A stretch of DNA of 33,407 nucleotides from Thiocapsa sp. KS1 (GCF_001499735.1 NZ_LN848257.1:1108478-1141884); one strand, 5' to 3'; numbered from the stretch's first letter, positions 10,057-19,209 are shown. The notes: generated from the sequence alone by a model not told the origin. Numbers and translations are program-made.

Positions 10057-11427
10057 ATGAAGCCCTCGCGCTATAACCTGACCTCCGCAAATCCGGACAC
10101 CGGGGAAACGATCCTTTTCAATACCCTCTACGGGAGCACTGTCGCGGTCGACCGTGCGCATTGGCCCGTCGTCGCAGACCTGCTCGCGAGCTCGACGTCC
10201 GGAGACTGTGACTCCGATCCGCAGATCCTGGGCGCGCTCAAAAGAGGTCGGTTCATCATCGAGGACGGGGTCGACGAGCTTGCGATCGTGCAAAATCGCA
10301 AGACCTGCGGCATGAAGGACACCAATCGCGCCGACGTCATCATCATGCCGAACATGGATTGTAATTTCGCGTGTCCCTACTGCTACGAGAAGCACGATCG
10401 AACAAACCGGATGACACCCCGGACGGAATCGGCACTCAAGGTCTGGCTAGGGAACGTCATCGACGAGCACAAACTCGTTCTGCTCAATTGGTTTGGCGGG
10501 GAGCCACTGCTCAGCCCCGGCACCATTCTGTCCATCGGCGAATTTGCGCGCAATCGCTGTCGTGAGAAGGGAGTCAGCCTGCTCGCCCACATCACAACGA
10601 ACGGCTACGCCTTGACGCCCTCGCTTATCTCGAGGCTGATCGACATTGAGATCTTCGGTTATCAGATCACCATGGACTGCCCGGCTCACATTCATGATCG
10701 GACGCGCATCCTGAGATCCGGGAAAGGGACTTTCGGCAGGATACTGGACAACGTAATTACGCTCTGCGAAGCCAACGACCAGGTGAAGATCGCCCTGAGG
10801 GTCAATTTCAATCACAAGAACATCGACGCCATACCCGACTTGCTCGCCCAGTTCCCCCAGCAGATCCGATCGCAGCTCAGAGTCGTCTACGAGCCGGTCT
10901 TCGGCGACGCGGCGCAAAGCGCAACGGCCAATTTGGCCGGGGCCGCGATTTCAAGCGCCTTGACGCGCTATTACGAGCTCGCGGCGAGCATTGGATTCGA
11001 CGTCGTGCTCGGCGGACTCGGGATCGGTAAGCTGGCATACTGCTACGCCGAGCGCGAGCATCAATACATCGTCAATTTCAATGGCGACGTCTTCAAGTGC
11101 TCGGTGGGCGACTTCGCCGGGTCCGGGCGCGTCGGCTTCATCGACGCCGAGGGCGTGTTCGTTCGAGACCAGGACAAATGGGACGACTGGTTCTCGATGG
11201 ATCTGTTCGAAGAGCACTGTAAAGACTGCAGTTTCCTGCCGCTCTGCATGGGCGGATGCCGCAAAGACCGCATCGAGAACAAGCGTACCGGGAGCTACTG
11301 CCATCTGGTCCCGACCAACACGTCTCACGCGCTCAAATCCGTGGCATTCGGCAGTTTCAAAGAGATCCTCAGCAGAGAGGTGAAAATTTCGCGCGACTGC
11401 GCGAAGGCCCGGCAAACGGTCGACTGA
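10057..11427 (+). CDS. Radical SAM/SPASM peptide maturase
   Basis: 456 residues from the ATG at 10057, with GGAGAG about 12-16 bases upstream. Residues 1-80 form an N-terminal domain (SRYNL, ILFNTLYGS, RGRFIIEDGVDEL) like those that precede the core in peptide-modifying SPASM enzymes. The radical SAM 4Fe-4S motif is CNFACPYC (C102, C106, C109, i.e. C-x3-C-x2-C). The SAM-binding WFGGEP follows at 145-150. The C-terminal SPASM domain supplies C329, C348, C388, C391, C397, C401 and C415, enough for two auxiliary clusters (CSFLPLCMGGC is typical). Such enzymes install thioether or C-C crosslinks in ribosomal peptides. The 45-codon Cys-rich gene 33 bases downstream on the same strand is the obvious substrate. 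No transporter or protease gene adjoins. The specific crosslink is unknown. Confidence 0.9.
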   Translation: MKPSRYNLTSANPDTGETILFNTLYGSTVAVDRAHWPVVADLLASSTSGDCDSDPQILGALKRGRFIIEDGVDELAIVQNRKTCGMKDTNRADVIIMPNMDCNFACPYCYEKHDRTNRMTPRTESALKVWLGNVIDEHKLVLLNWFGGEPLLSPGTILSIGEFARNRCREKGVSLLAHITTNGYALTPSLISRLIDIEIFGYQITMDCPAHIHDRTRILRSGKGTFGRILDNVITLCEANDQVKIALRVNFNHKNIDAIPDLLAQFPQQIRSQLRVVYEPVFGDAAQSATANLAGAAISSALTRYYELAASIGFDVVLGGLGIGKLAYCYAEREHQYIVNFNGDVFKCSVGDFAGSGRVGFIDAEGVFVRDQDKWDDWFSMDLFEEHCKDCSFLPLCMGGCRKDRIENKRTGSYCHLVPTNTSHALKSVAFGSFKEILSREVKISRDCAKARQTVD

Positions 11428-11448
11428 TTGCCTTCGTCAACCAAGCAT

Positions 11449-11454
11449 GGAGAG
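11449..11454 (+). promoter_or_regulatory. Ribosome binding site of the precursor peptide gene
   Basis: GGAGAG with a six-base spacer to the ATG at 11461. It supports translation of this very short gene and fixes its start. Confidence 0.7.
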
Positions 11455-11460
11455 ATCCAA

Positions 11461-11598
11461 ATGCACACCATCACCGAACCTTTGACGGAAGAGGAAATCC
11501 TGGCCGCCACGTCTCCGGAGGCCACCGGCGAGCAGATCAAGGCCGACGTTGAAACCAAGGCGCAATGCTGCGTCGACCATTTGTGCGGCTGCAAGTAG
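11461..11598 (+). CDS. Cys-rich RiPP precursor peptide (45 residues)
   Basis: ATG at 11461, TAG at 11596-11598, too short for ordinary gene callers. The N-terminal part (MHTITEPLTEEEILAATSPE and on to about residue 34) is acidic, helical and free of Cys, as expected for a leader. The C-terminal core QCCVDHLCGCK holds all four cysteines (C36, C37, C42, C44) in a CC-x4-C-x-C pattern and ends in Lys. It has a good ribosome binding site and starts 33 bases after the radical SAM/SPASM gene, so the two are almost surely co-transcribed. I do not recognise the core as belonging to a named class; it is not an evident SCIFF/ranthipeptide repeat or a Nif11-type leader. Modification by thioether (Cys to alpha- or beta-carbon) bridging is an inference from the enzyme type. 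Confidence 0.8.
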   Translation: MHTITEPLTEEEILAATSPEATGEQIKADVETKAQCCVDHLCGCK

Positions 11599-11603
11599 CC
11601 CGT

Positions 11604-11676
11604 TAGGCGGGGATTGGTAAGTCGCCCTGAGGCTCGGGCTTCGCCGGCTAACTGATTCCCCGCACCGCCCCGCCTA
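11604..11676. repeat. Inverted repeat after the precursor gene
   Basis: TAGGCGGGG at 11604-11612 is matched by CCCCGCCTA at 11668-11676, with a loop of 55 bases. It starts six bases after the precursor stop. No T-run follows, so an intrinsic terminator is not demonstrated. It might stabilise the mRNA end or be a remnant of a small repeat. Confidence 0.35.
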
Positions 11677-11713
11677 GTTACGCCGTTCCGCGGTGTAACG
11701 AGGAGGACCGGAT

Positions 11714-11746
11714 GCTCCGTGCCCCGAAGACACTGGGGCGCGGAGC
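11714..11746. terminator. Strong hairpin between convergent genes
   Basis: GCTCCGTGCCCC pairs with GGGGCGCGGAGC (12 pairs, one of them G-U on one strand) around a nine-base loop. It sits between the plus-strand RiPP unit and the 3' end of the minus-strand NTPase gene, which ends at 11821. Neither side has a clear T-tract, so it is at best a weak bidirectional terminator or processing hairpin. Confidence 0.35.
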
Positions 11747-11820
11747 GCAGAATAGACGCGTAACAACGCGGAGCGGTGCCATGAGAGACGAAAAACCACG
11801 CTAAATACACAATCGGTCGA

Positions 11821-14800
11821 TCAAGCTTTCCAAACAACTCGAGTCGCTGAAAAAACCTCCCGGTCATCCGGATCAAGGGAGTAGAGTTTCTCGTCCACGG
11901 TCTGGTCGATGCGGTCTTGGAGCCCAAATAGGTCAATCCTAGGACGCTTGCGCTGACACGCCTCGACGGCCTGCTGTCCAAGCAGCTCCCAGGGACCTTT
12001 GAGACGCTGAACTCGGTCGAAATGCGCCTGCACAATCTTCATTTGATACCGCACTTCATCGTCTGATGAGCCAGACGACACAACCGCTCGCAGCAGTGCA
12101 ACGGTCTCAAGCATCAGCGCGATGCCTCTAAGGCCGTAGACCCGACAACGCGTACGTGTCTTTTCCAGAAGAGCATCATGCTCCGGAGCAGCTGGCCACA
12201 ACACCTCCTGTTTCCAAAGCAAGTAGGCCCCGCCCAGTGCGAGGAGGTATTCGGCTCCTATCCGGTCAGCCAATTCCAGCGCCCGCTCATTTGACGCCAG
12301 CGCTCTCGGCCAATTGCCCATACCGGCATGGACGTTACTCTGGTAGATCAGGCCATAGGCTTGGTCCCAGGCGTAGTCCAGCTCATCTGCAACGGTCAAT
12401 CCCTCGGCAAGCGAGTCGGCGGCCTCAGCAGACTTTCCGACCGACCAGAGAACCATCGACCTGCCGATCAGCGCGAGGTCGATCGCGTCGGGGAAACACG
12501 CCCTCTTAGAAGCGTCAATCGCGTCCCGATAAACGTGTAATGATGCCCCATACTCGTGGCATCCCCAATGAGCATCGGCCAAGTTCACAAGATTCAGCGC
12601 CACACCCGGTCCGTATTCCAATCGTCGAACAATCGAGATCGCCTGGCGGTGCGTCCGGAGGCAGCCGGCGTTATCGTCGGTGTTGTGCTCGACACACCCT
12701 TTGCCCTTGAGCAGATCCCAATGCCGAAATAGCCGTTCGTCCTCGGGCAGACCCTTCGCGGCCTGGATGCGGCTGAGCGCCTCCGTATAGGCGCCGTGCG
12801 CTTGGTCGTTACGACCGGTGATGAAGCAGACATAGCCTTCTTCGGCGAGAAGGTCGAGGTCCACCCGATCGTCGCGCTCAAGCCTCGGCTCGACTCGGAG
12901 CCGGTCGATCGCCTCGCGGGCTTCCGACACCCGGTTCGACATCACGAGTAGCCGGATGCGCTGAACCCGCGCCTGGTGTCGTCGCGCCGAATCGGTCTCG
13001 ATAGCCAGCCACTGGTCTACCACTGCCAGCTGCGCCGCGCGGTCGCCGAGTGTGCGATAGAGCTCCACGGCGGACTCAAGCACGCTCGTGTCGTTAGAGC
13101 TGAGGAACCACCTCAGCATGTGCCGATAAGCGTCCTCTCGGTAGCGCTGAATTTGCACAACGAGAGGGATGAGATACTCGCGGACCAGTGGTGAACCGAT
13201 CCGCGCCAGCAGCGGATCCAGGCAATCCAGCCGGCCTTCCCGAAGTGCCGCACCGAGTACGAATCTGATCGCACCGCCTTCCTCCTCAAGGTGCTGCTCC
13301 GGTTGTCGCAGGAGTGCATCGATGCGTTCGGCAAGTTCGGTAGGCGTGGGGCTGGCATCGCCGATGATTCGTCCGATCATGTACTCTGCGTACGATTGAT
13401 GGACGAAGCGGTAGCGACCACCAGAGTCGACTAGGAGTACGCCCAGATCGAGCAACTGTTCCAGGGGGTCTAGGCACACTAGGCGGCTGTAATCGTCTCT
13501 GCCTTCGGCCCACTTCGCGCGGATGCGCTCGGCAATATCCGCCGGGAGAGACGGCTCCGTTGCGGACAGGCAGGCTCCGGCAACCCGAAGTGCCGTTTCG
13601 GCCTGCTCCGAGGAGAGGCGACCCTTGTGGAAGCGCTCGAAAACCGTTAGAGGTGAGGCGCCCGGCTCCAACGACGTTCCGTCGAACGACTCCATGAACA
13701 ACCGCAACATCAGCGGATGACGGCACAACTGGCGAATCGCCTCCGGCAGGTGGTCGAACCCGGTCGCGCAGGCTGGCAAGCCGGCTGCGGACGCTGCCAC
13801 CGCCCGGTACCGCTCGAAGGTGGTGCGCAGCTCGGCCTCGGAAAACCGAGGGAGCAGAATTCGGCAGCTTGGCCGGCCCGACTCGTCCGGCCAGCGGACA
13901 AACCCCCGCTCGTTCCGGGGCCAGATCTCGCCGACCGCCTTAAATCGGGCGGCCAGGGTGTCGTATGCGCCGCTGCGGACCGTCACGACGCACCGCATCC
14001 ATCTTCGCCGACGCAAGAGCCCGACCAAGTGGTCGACCTCGCGCAGCTGGCCATAAGGATCGGCGGCCTCGTTGACTGCGTCCAACAGCAGCAGACATCT
14101 CACCGCGCTGCCATCGGCGTCGGTTACGCCCAACCCCTCGGCCATCGCATCGAGTAGGGCGCTCCAATCATCGGTGCCGGTGACGACAAACAATTCCGCG
14201 AGAGCGCAGCCTAATGATCCGAGCCGAGGCGGCTCGAAAGGCTGGCCCTGCCCACCTCCGGACAGATTCTTACCGTCGAGGAGCAGAGGCAGAAAACTTC
14301 GGTCCTGGTCGGCAAGTGCAACGGCCGCTGTGTGGCACAGCAGGGACGTTTTCCCAGCTCCACTTTCGGCGACGAGCAGCAAGCAGACCTCGCGCGAGGC
14401 ATCGGCCGTCAGGTCGCCGATCGCAGCGGAGAAGCGCCGTCGGTCCTCGTAAACCTCTGGTATGTACTTGGTTCCGCGCAGCCCGAGGATCGTCTCAGTA
14501 GTTGCCTGGACGAGCCGCCGGCCCAGAGAATGAGCGCCCCACTTCGACGCGGCCGTCGGCTGGGTGAATACTGTGTCGATGACACTTTGGTACCGCAAGC
14601 CAGAGGTCACCTTCCGTGCGGCTCCGAGGTAATAAGCGACGCGTTTGCCGATGCCTTCAAACGTGAACACCGCCTCGCTCAGACCGTCCACCCCGTCATC
14701 GTCGAGGCGCCCAACAAATAACGGGGCGAGCCGCAAATAAGCTTCGGAGTGCGGCCGATGGAGAAGGCAGTCGCCCGGCTGCCGCCCGTCGCGCTCGTCG

Positions 14801-16146
14801 CCTGCCAGATTCAGTCGCACGACCGCGAAGGACTCACGGGGGCCACGCAACTCCAGTGCCTCGAACCCTGACTCGGCTCCACCGACCAACCGATAGAGCC
14901 GGACATCGGTTAGGAAGTGGAACTCCCCAAGGATCCGCGCAAAGTGCCCGAGATAACGGTCGTATACGTCGGCCGCTTGCTGCTCAGTTGGCGGGAGGGC
15001 ACCGTGTGCGAGGACATTCCGCAATTTGAGCATCGCTTCGAGAGGCGACATCCGAGCAACCGGCCCGGAGAAATCGACTTGTAAACAACCCTCACAGCTT
15101 TGCTGATGCAGGCGCTTCAGGGCTCCTAGGCACTCCGGCAAGAAAGCCCTTACCCCCGCCCGCTCGAACACGGATGGAATAGTCTGCAGCACCCGCATCC
15201 AATGACCCAGCGCGGGCCGGTGAAGGTCGCCGAGGGCGGCGTCGCCTTCAGGGCAGCGCACTTCCGGCCGGGCCGTATAGTCACTGACTAGGCACAGAGC
15301 CAGGAAGCGCACGACCTGTGCGAATGCGTGAGTGAGCAGGTGCAGCCGGCGGAACCCATCGGCCTCGGCGAGTGCCAGGTGCAACGGCAACGCCATCCCG
15401 TAGGGCAGCAGATCCACCGGTGGAAGCTCCGCTGGAATTCGGGCTAGTGGAGCGCTGGCCTGGGACAACTCAGCCCGGATGTCTCGGCCGACAATCCGGC
15501 TCAGAAACTCAAGTTCCTCGATCAAGACCTCGTGCGCAGGCCGACCACCGGGGAAAGTGCGTCCGCAAAAAGTGGCGGTGACCCACCCAGGATAGTCCTC
15601 GAACGTCATCGGATCGGTGTCCGAATCGTGCAGACCGACCCTATGCGTTGCGCCGTATTTCGTGGTAATCGGATGAAGCCAGCACCCGATAGGTTTGTAG
15701 TACCACTTGAACCGCCCTCGTGCCTCCGAAAGCTGCTGCAAACTACACCTACCATCCGGCGCCAGAAAGACACACGCAGTGTCATTAAAGTGGGCAGGGA
15801 AACCCGGAACGTTCTTGGAGAACAGACGCGGCGCCACTGCGGTCTTCTTGCCGGACGCGACACCCTTCCAGGACCCCTCGACGATGACTTGTTTTGGCAG
15901 TTGCACCCCGAGAGAGGCGAAGAACTGTCCCTCATTGTCAGCCAGTGCCTGGAGGATCAGGGCGGCTTCATCGCCGACATATATGCCGTCGTAACAGCAC
16001 ATACCCCGACACTGAGTCAAATCGCAACGCTGCAGTGGCCGGCGGAGCGACTCGGCGGCAACACTCGACGCGCCGAGTTGATTCCGTAATCGGAACTCCT
16101 CCTCTACGAACGCGGTGCAAGACAGTTCGGGTTCAGGCACTCGCAT
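11821..16146 (-). CDS. STAND NTPase with N-terminal Cys cluster, HEPN-like motif and TPR repeats
   Basis: 1441 residues from the ATG at 16146. Residues 38-200 match the DUF3109/YkgJ-like cysteine pattern: CDLTQCRGMCC (C41, C46, C50, C51), then C125, C134 (DGRCSLQQL) and C155 (KPIGCWLHPI), suggesting a metal or Fe-S site. Residues 250-420 are a helical domain with LRNVLAHG (R376, H381), the R-x4-H motif of HEPN domains. The NTPase has a Walker A AESGAGKTS (593-601), Walker B CLLLLDAVNE (684-693) and TVRSG (722-726), followed by HPLMLRLF and a winged-helix-like segment ending FVHQSYAEYM. Residues from about 1000 to 1350 are TPR-like repeats. This order (possible effector, NACHT-like switch, repeat sensor) resembles antiviral STAND proteins such as Avs. 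The Cys cluster as effector or redox sensor is inference. No clear ribosome binding site precedes the ATG. Confidence 0.85.
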   Translation of the reverse strand: MRVPEPELSCTAFVEEEFRLRNQLGASSVAAESLRRPLQRCDLTQCRGMCCYDGIYVGDEAALILQALADNEGQFFASLGVQLPKQVIVEGSWKGVASGKKTAVAPRLFSKNVPGFPAHFNDTACVFLAPDGRCSLQQLSEARGRFKWYYKPIGCWLHPITTKYGATHRVGLHDSDTDPMTFEDYPGWVTATFCGRTFPGGRPAHEVLIEELEFLSRIVGRDIRAELSQASAPLARIPAELPPVDLLPYGMALPLHLALAEADGFRRLHLLTHAFAQVVRFLALCLVSDYTARPEVRCPEGDAALGDLHRPALGHWMRVLQTIPSVFERAGVRAFLPECLGALKRLHQQSCEGCLQVDFSGPVARMSPLEAMLKLRNVLAHGALPPTEQQAADVYDRYLGHFARILGEFHFLTDVRLYRLVGGAESGFEALELRGPRESFAVVRLNLAGDERDGRQPGDCLLHRPHSEAYLRLAPLFVGRLDDDGVDGLSEAVFTFEGIGKRVAYYLGAARKVTSGLRYQSVIDTVFTQPTAASKWGAHSLGRRLVQATTETILGLRGTKYIPEVYEDRRRFSAAIGDLTADASREVCLLLVAESGAGKTSLLCHTAAVALADQDRSFLPLLLDGKNLSGGGQGQPFEPPRLGSLGCALAELFVVTGTDDWSALLDAMAEGLGVTDADGSAVRCLLLLDAVNEAADPYGQLREVDHLVGLLRRRRWMRCVVTVRSGAYDTLAARFKAVGEIWPRNERGFVRWPDESGRPSCRILLPRFSEAELRTTFERYRAVAASAAGLPACATGFDHLPEAIRQLCRHPLMLRLFMESFDGTSLEPGASPLTVFERFHKGRLSSEQAETALRVAGACLSATEPSLPADIAERIRAKWAEGRDDYSRLVCLDPLEQLLDLGVLLVDSGGRYRFVHQSYAEYMIGRIIGDASPTPTELAERIDALLRQPEQHLEEEGGAIRFVLGAALREGRLDCLDPLLARIGSPLVREYLIPLVVQIQRYREDAYRHMLRWFLSSNDTSVLESAVELYRTLGDRAAQLAVVDQWLAIETDSARRHQARVQRIRLLVMSNRVSEAREAIDRLRVEPRLERDDRVDLDLLAEEGYVCFITGRNDQAHGAYTEALSRIQAAKGLPEDERLFRHWDLLKGKGCVEHNTDDNAGCLRTHRQAISIVRRLEYGPGVALNLVNLADAHWGCHEYGASLHVYRDAIDASKRACFPDAIDLALIGRSMVLWSVGKSAEAADSLAEGLTVADELDYAWDQAYGLIYQSNVHAGMGNWPRALASNERALELADRIGAEYLLALGGAYLLWKQEVLWPAAPEHDALLEKTRTRCRVYGLRGIALMLETVALLRAVVSSGSSDDEVRYQMKIVQAHFDRVQRLKGPWELLGQQAVEACQRKRPRIDLFGLQDRIDQTVDEKLYSLDPDDREVFSATRVVWKA

Positions 16147-16196
16147 AGACAGTTAGAAATGAAGGAAACTGATGATAATTAGGGATGGGCGACGAA

Positions 16197-16221
16197 GCAG
16201 GCGAATAAGTTGCCCGCCTGC
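16197..16221. repeat. Perfect hairpin upstream of the NTPase gene
   Basis: GCAGGCG (16197-16203) and CGCCTGC (16215-16221) flank an 11-base loop, about 50 bases upstream of the NTPase ATG at 16146. The surrounding 180 bases are AT-rich compared with the window, with a TAATTAT-like -10 candidate at about 16175-16183 on the minus strand. It might be an operator or mRNA leader structure for the NTPase. Confidence 0.35.
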
Positions 16222-16669
16222 ACTGGGACGCAGATCAAATGGGAAAGCGGTAAGAGAACACACTCGGGACAGCATGAAAATTGTTAAAACTCTGCCGTAA
16301 GTACTGGGGTCAAAAACTTCAGTAGCGGCAGTGTAGACTGCCCCCTGGCCGGTGTCACGCCGCCCGCACGGGCCACCGCTGCCACCTCAGCGGATCCTAC
16401 CGGAAACTGGTGGATTCAACCGGCAGATGGTCCGCGCCGGAGAGGGCCGAATGGTCGGGGTGGGCTGGACGCCTTCACCCAACGGACGGTTCTGACCGCC
16501 CCCTTCGAGCGCTACGTGGTCGGACAAGACCCGAGGTGCGGATGCGCTGGCTGGGTGGACACGGCAAAGATCTGCGTGCACCGGGGCGCGGCCATGGCTG
16601 CCGCGGAGATGACGGCGGGCGATCGCGTGCGTCTGCGGGACAGCGCGGTCCGGTGGATCGGATACGTGC
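16222..16669. other. Region without a confident gene
   Basis: About 450 bases. The left 100 bases are AT-rich. On the plus strand short protein-like fragments in different frames (one ending TPSPNGRF with a stop near 16493, then FERYVVGQDPRCGCAGW from about 16506) suggest debris of broken genes beside the decayed phosphatase copy, but I cannot name them. Confidence 0.3.
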
Positions 16670-17058
16670 TCAAGCATCCGACTCTCGGCGCCCGAGTACA
16701 CAGAGGTAGCTCTCGTGCTTCTCGCCGACCAGACCAAGCGCGGCAGCACGCGTGATCCCGCGGGACTCGATCAGCTCGCGGGCGACCACGGCGACCCAGC
16801 GCGACCGCCCCGCGTGGCAGTGGACCAGGATTCGCCCACCCGCAACCACGACGTCGGCGATGAACCTAAGTGCCTCCCGCGCACGTCGCGCAGGTCGTTG
16901 CCGGGGCCGTCGACCAACGGGACGCAGAGCACCTCCACGTCCTCCTTGCCCTCGTCGCAGCAGTCCGACTTCATGCACAGCAGCGCGTCCACGTCCGACG
17001 GCAGGGTAACGGCGTCCCCGAAGTTTCCGATCGCGATCTGGTCGGTGATCCAGTCCAT
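16670..17058 (-). pseudogene. Decayed dual-specificity phosphatase, left copy of the duplication
   Basis: The start (MDWITDQIAIGNFGDAVTLP) is nearly identical to the intact copy at 19826-20212. After NDLRDVR a two-base GC insertion (16879-16882, ctcccGCGCacg against ctcccGCacg in the other copy) shifts the frame. The catalytic region still reads ILVHCHAGRSRWVAV in the shifted frame, so Cys and Arg of the loop survive, but the Ser after Arg became Trp. The tail after about base 16700 no longer matches the intact copy. The indel is not in a homopolymer, so real decay is likelier than sequence error. Confidence 0.75.
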
Positions 17059-17455
17059 GTCGGCGACTCCTGTATTCGGCGTGGCAGGTCCGTTTGAAAA
17101 TCTCGCCGCCTGGTGCGTTGAGCATTCACCGGGGCGGCCTCAGCGGGACCGGGAGAGGACAAGGCCGGACTCCCCCAGCCGAGCCTTGCTAATATCCGAG
17201 TCCGCTGCGACTCCCCGGCAAACGGAAGGTCCTCGACTCGGAGAGCCAATCATCCCATGCCGTCCGAGCGTCCTGGCCCTTGACGACGACGAAGGGAATC
17301 CCGTGAGCGGCGCACCGATGACTATCGATATCGAAAACCTGCTTGAGAGATCTTCACCCACGAACACCAGGCACGCCGCCGCCACTCGAACGACCGCCAC
17401 CGGCGGCTGCTTGGGATGCGGGCTGGTCGATCGAGTCGTTCCGCCGGATTGCCTC
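16701..17455. repeat. Direct repeat, left copy (phosphatase module)
   Basis: By eye this segment aligns with 19858-20605 in the same orientation over about 750 bases, with scattered substitutions and short indels. Identity appears well above 80 percent, but I have not computed it. It covers the phosphatase, its upstream region and about 190 bases of a divergent plus-strand frame. The copies lie about 3.15 kb apart and flank the transglutaminase-like gene. Confidence 0.8.
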
Positions 17456-17608
17456 CCCAAGGATCAGGTGGTATTTCTAAGTCTCGAAGCCGCCTTGGTC
17501 CCGAAGCCGTTGGGGCACGTGCGTGGCTTCGCGCTGCTGCGGCTGAGGAACGGCACGGTCTGGATACTCGGGCTGCCGGGCAAGGCATGGACCCAAAGCC
17601 GGCTCCCT

Positions 17609-17761
17609 TCAGCGGCCAGCGCGCTCGCTGGTGCGTCGGCCGGTACCGGAGCCGATGCCGAACGCCAGATTCGTCAGCTCCCCGGTCTTGAGGGCTCGGC
17701 AGTCGATACGCCGCGTCTCGGGGCACGACGGTGTTATCAGACATGCCCCAACGATATCCAT
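17609..17761 (-). CDS. Possible small ORF, 50 residues
   Basis: ATG at 17761 opens a 50-codon frame beginning MDIVGACLITPSCPETRRID and containing LKTGELTNLAFGIGSGTG, ending at a TGA at 17609. Composition is more protein-like than other local frames. A second fragment (SRLWVHALPGSPSIQTVPF) follows in the same strand, with a stop near 17480, so this may be debris of a larger broken gene. The competing reading is a long plus-strand frame that ends at 17884, overlapping the transglutaminase ATG as ATGA. I cannot decide between them. Confidence 0.25.
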   Translation of the reverse strand: MDIVGACLITPSCPETRRIDCRALKTGELTNLAFGIGSGTGRRTSERAGR

Positions 17762-17880
17762 GACGTGCGCGTATGCCGTCCGACGTTGTCATGTACCGCG
17801 GACGGCGCCCGCGCCGCAAACCGCATCCACGGCAATCCGGGCCACGGCCTGGCCGGTTTGACATCCGCTCGAGGAAACCC

Positions 17881-19209
17881 ATGAAGCCCTCTGTCCCTGA
17901 ACGCCCTCACCATGCCGGCTGGTTGACCATCGTCTCGTTGATCCTGCTCGTACTCGCGGCGATCGGGTCAACGCAGCCTCTGCTGGCCGCCTCGGCTGAC
18001 GTCAGGGATCCGCTGCTCATACCACCGGACGCCCGCTATGCCCCGCTCCGTCAGGCCATCGACGCTGCTCCCCCACGGGTCGACGATGACCTGGACGCCC
18101 TGGCCGCCTTCCTCGGCGGGCTTGCCAACGACGACTGCGGCCGTGCCTACGCGATCTATTACTGGCTGTCACAGAACATCGCCTATGACACCAAAGGCTT
18201 CTTCACCGGCGAATTCGGCAGTCTGACGCCCGAATCGGTCCTGCAACGCCGCGAGGCGGTCTGCTCCGGCTACTCGCGGCTGTTTCAAGCCCTCGCCACC
18301 CGCATAGGGCTCGACTCCCGCGAGATCTCCGGCGTCTCCAAGGGCTACGGCTGGTCGACCGACGGCACACTCGGTGACCATGCCTGGAACGCCGTGCGCA
18401 TCGATGGCCAATGGGGGCTCATCGATGCCACCTGGGGCGCCGGCCATCTAAATGATCAGAACCGATTCGTCCGGGCCACCGACGACTTCTACTTCCTGAC
18501 GCCGCCGGAGCGATTCATCTACAACCACCTGCCTAAGGATCCCGCCTGGCAGCTGCTGCCCGCGCCGATCTCCCACGCCGAGTTCCTGGCGCTGCCGGAC
18601 CTCGCTCCCGCCTTCTTCGTCCGCGGCCTCGAGCTGATGGACAATGTCGGCGCAGTGCTGAAAACCGGCAAGCAGTTGTCGCTGGAGCTGCGGAGCAACC
18701 AGGATGTGGTCACCGCCATGAGCGTCGAGCGCAACGGCCAGAAGGTGCCCGAGCAGCACTCTTTCATCGAGCGCGACGGTGACCGCTTCCATCTACAGGC
18801 GCTGCTGCCAATGCCGGGACGCTACGAGCTGCGGTTGTTCGTGAAGCCTGCCGACGCCCCGGGTCCGTACGACCAGGCCGTGCGCTTCACCGTCGACGCC
18901 AGTACCGGCGCCGGCGGCAAGGCCGGCTTCCCGCAGCAGACCTCGACCTATCAGACGCGCAGAGTCACTGGCCTTGCGCCCCTGGCCTATCACCTGCCCG
19001 CCGGCCAGCCGCAGCATTTCGACTTGCGTGTCCCCCGGGCCAATGCCGTCGCGTTGGTGAACAGCACCGGGGAATGGCATCAGCTCACCGCCGTCGGGGA
19101 CCGCTGGCGGGGCAACCTCGCCGCCCCCTCCGGTCCGCTGCAGCTTCTCGCTCAATTCGACCCGGCCAACAACAGTTACGATGTGTTGGTCACCTATCAG
19201 GTGGAGTGA
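17881..19209 (+). CDS. Secreted transglutaminase-like cysteine peptidase
   Basis: 442 residues from the ATG at 17881, with GAGGA seven bases upstream. Residues 12-37 are a signal peptide (TIVSLILLVLAAIGS, then LLAASA). The transglutaminase-like core has the catalytic triad in the usual order: Cys in REAVCSGYSRLF (C128), His in GDHAWNAVRI (H167) and Asp in GLIDATWGAG (D182). The sequence around the triad, including YDTKGFF and the DATWGAG/DQNRFV segment, resembles the KY/kyphoscoliosis-type peptidases of the superfamily. Residues 240-442 form beta-rich repeats without catalytic motifs. It is probably exported to the periplasm or cell surface to cleave or crosslink proteins. It sits between the two copies of the phosphatase module, and no operon partner is evident. 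Confidence 0.85.
   Translation: MKPSVPERPHHAGWLTIVSLILLVLAAIGSTQPLLAASADVRDPLLIPPDARYAPLRQAIDAAPPRVDDDLDALAAFLGGLANDDCGRAYAIYYWLSQNIAYDTKGFFTGEFGSLTPESVLQRREAVCSGYSRLFQALATRIGLDSREISGVSKGYGWSTDGTLGDHAWNAVRIDGQWGLIDATWGAGHLNDQNRFVRATDDFYFLTPPERFIYNHLPKDPAWQLLPAPISHAEFLALPDLAPAFFVRGLELMDNVGAVLKTGKQLSLELRSNQDVVTAMSVERNGQKVPEQHSFIERDGDRFHLQALLPMPGRYELRLFVKPADAPGPYDQAVRFTVDASTGAGGKAGFPQQTSTYQTRRVTGLAPLAYHLPAGQPQHFDLRVPRANAVALVNSTGEWHQLTAVGDRWRGNLAAPSGPLQLLAQFDPANNSYDVLVTYQVE

Noticed and set aside
16280-16350. AT-rich stretch with GGGTCAAAAACTTCAG that recalls an insertion-sequence end
   Set aside because: No matching inverted end or transposase gene found within the window.
16715-17884. 389-codon plus-strand frame ending as ATGA with the transglutaminase start
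   Set aside because: It crosses the decayed phosphatase in antisense and most of it is noise; only about 17260-17455 is conserved with the other repeat copy.
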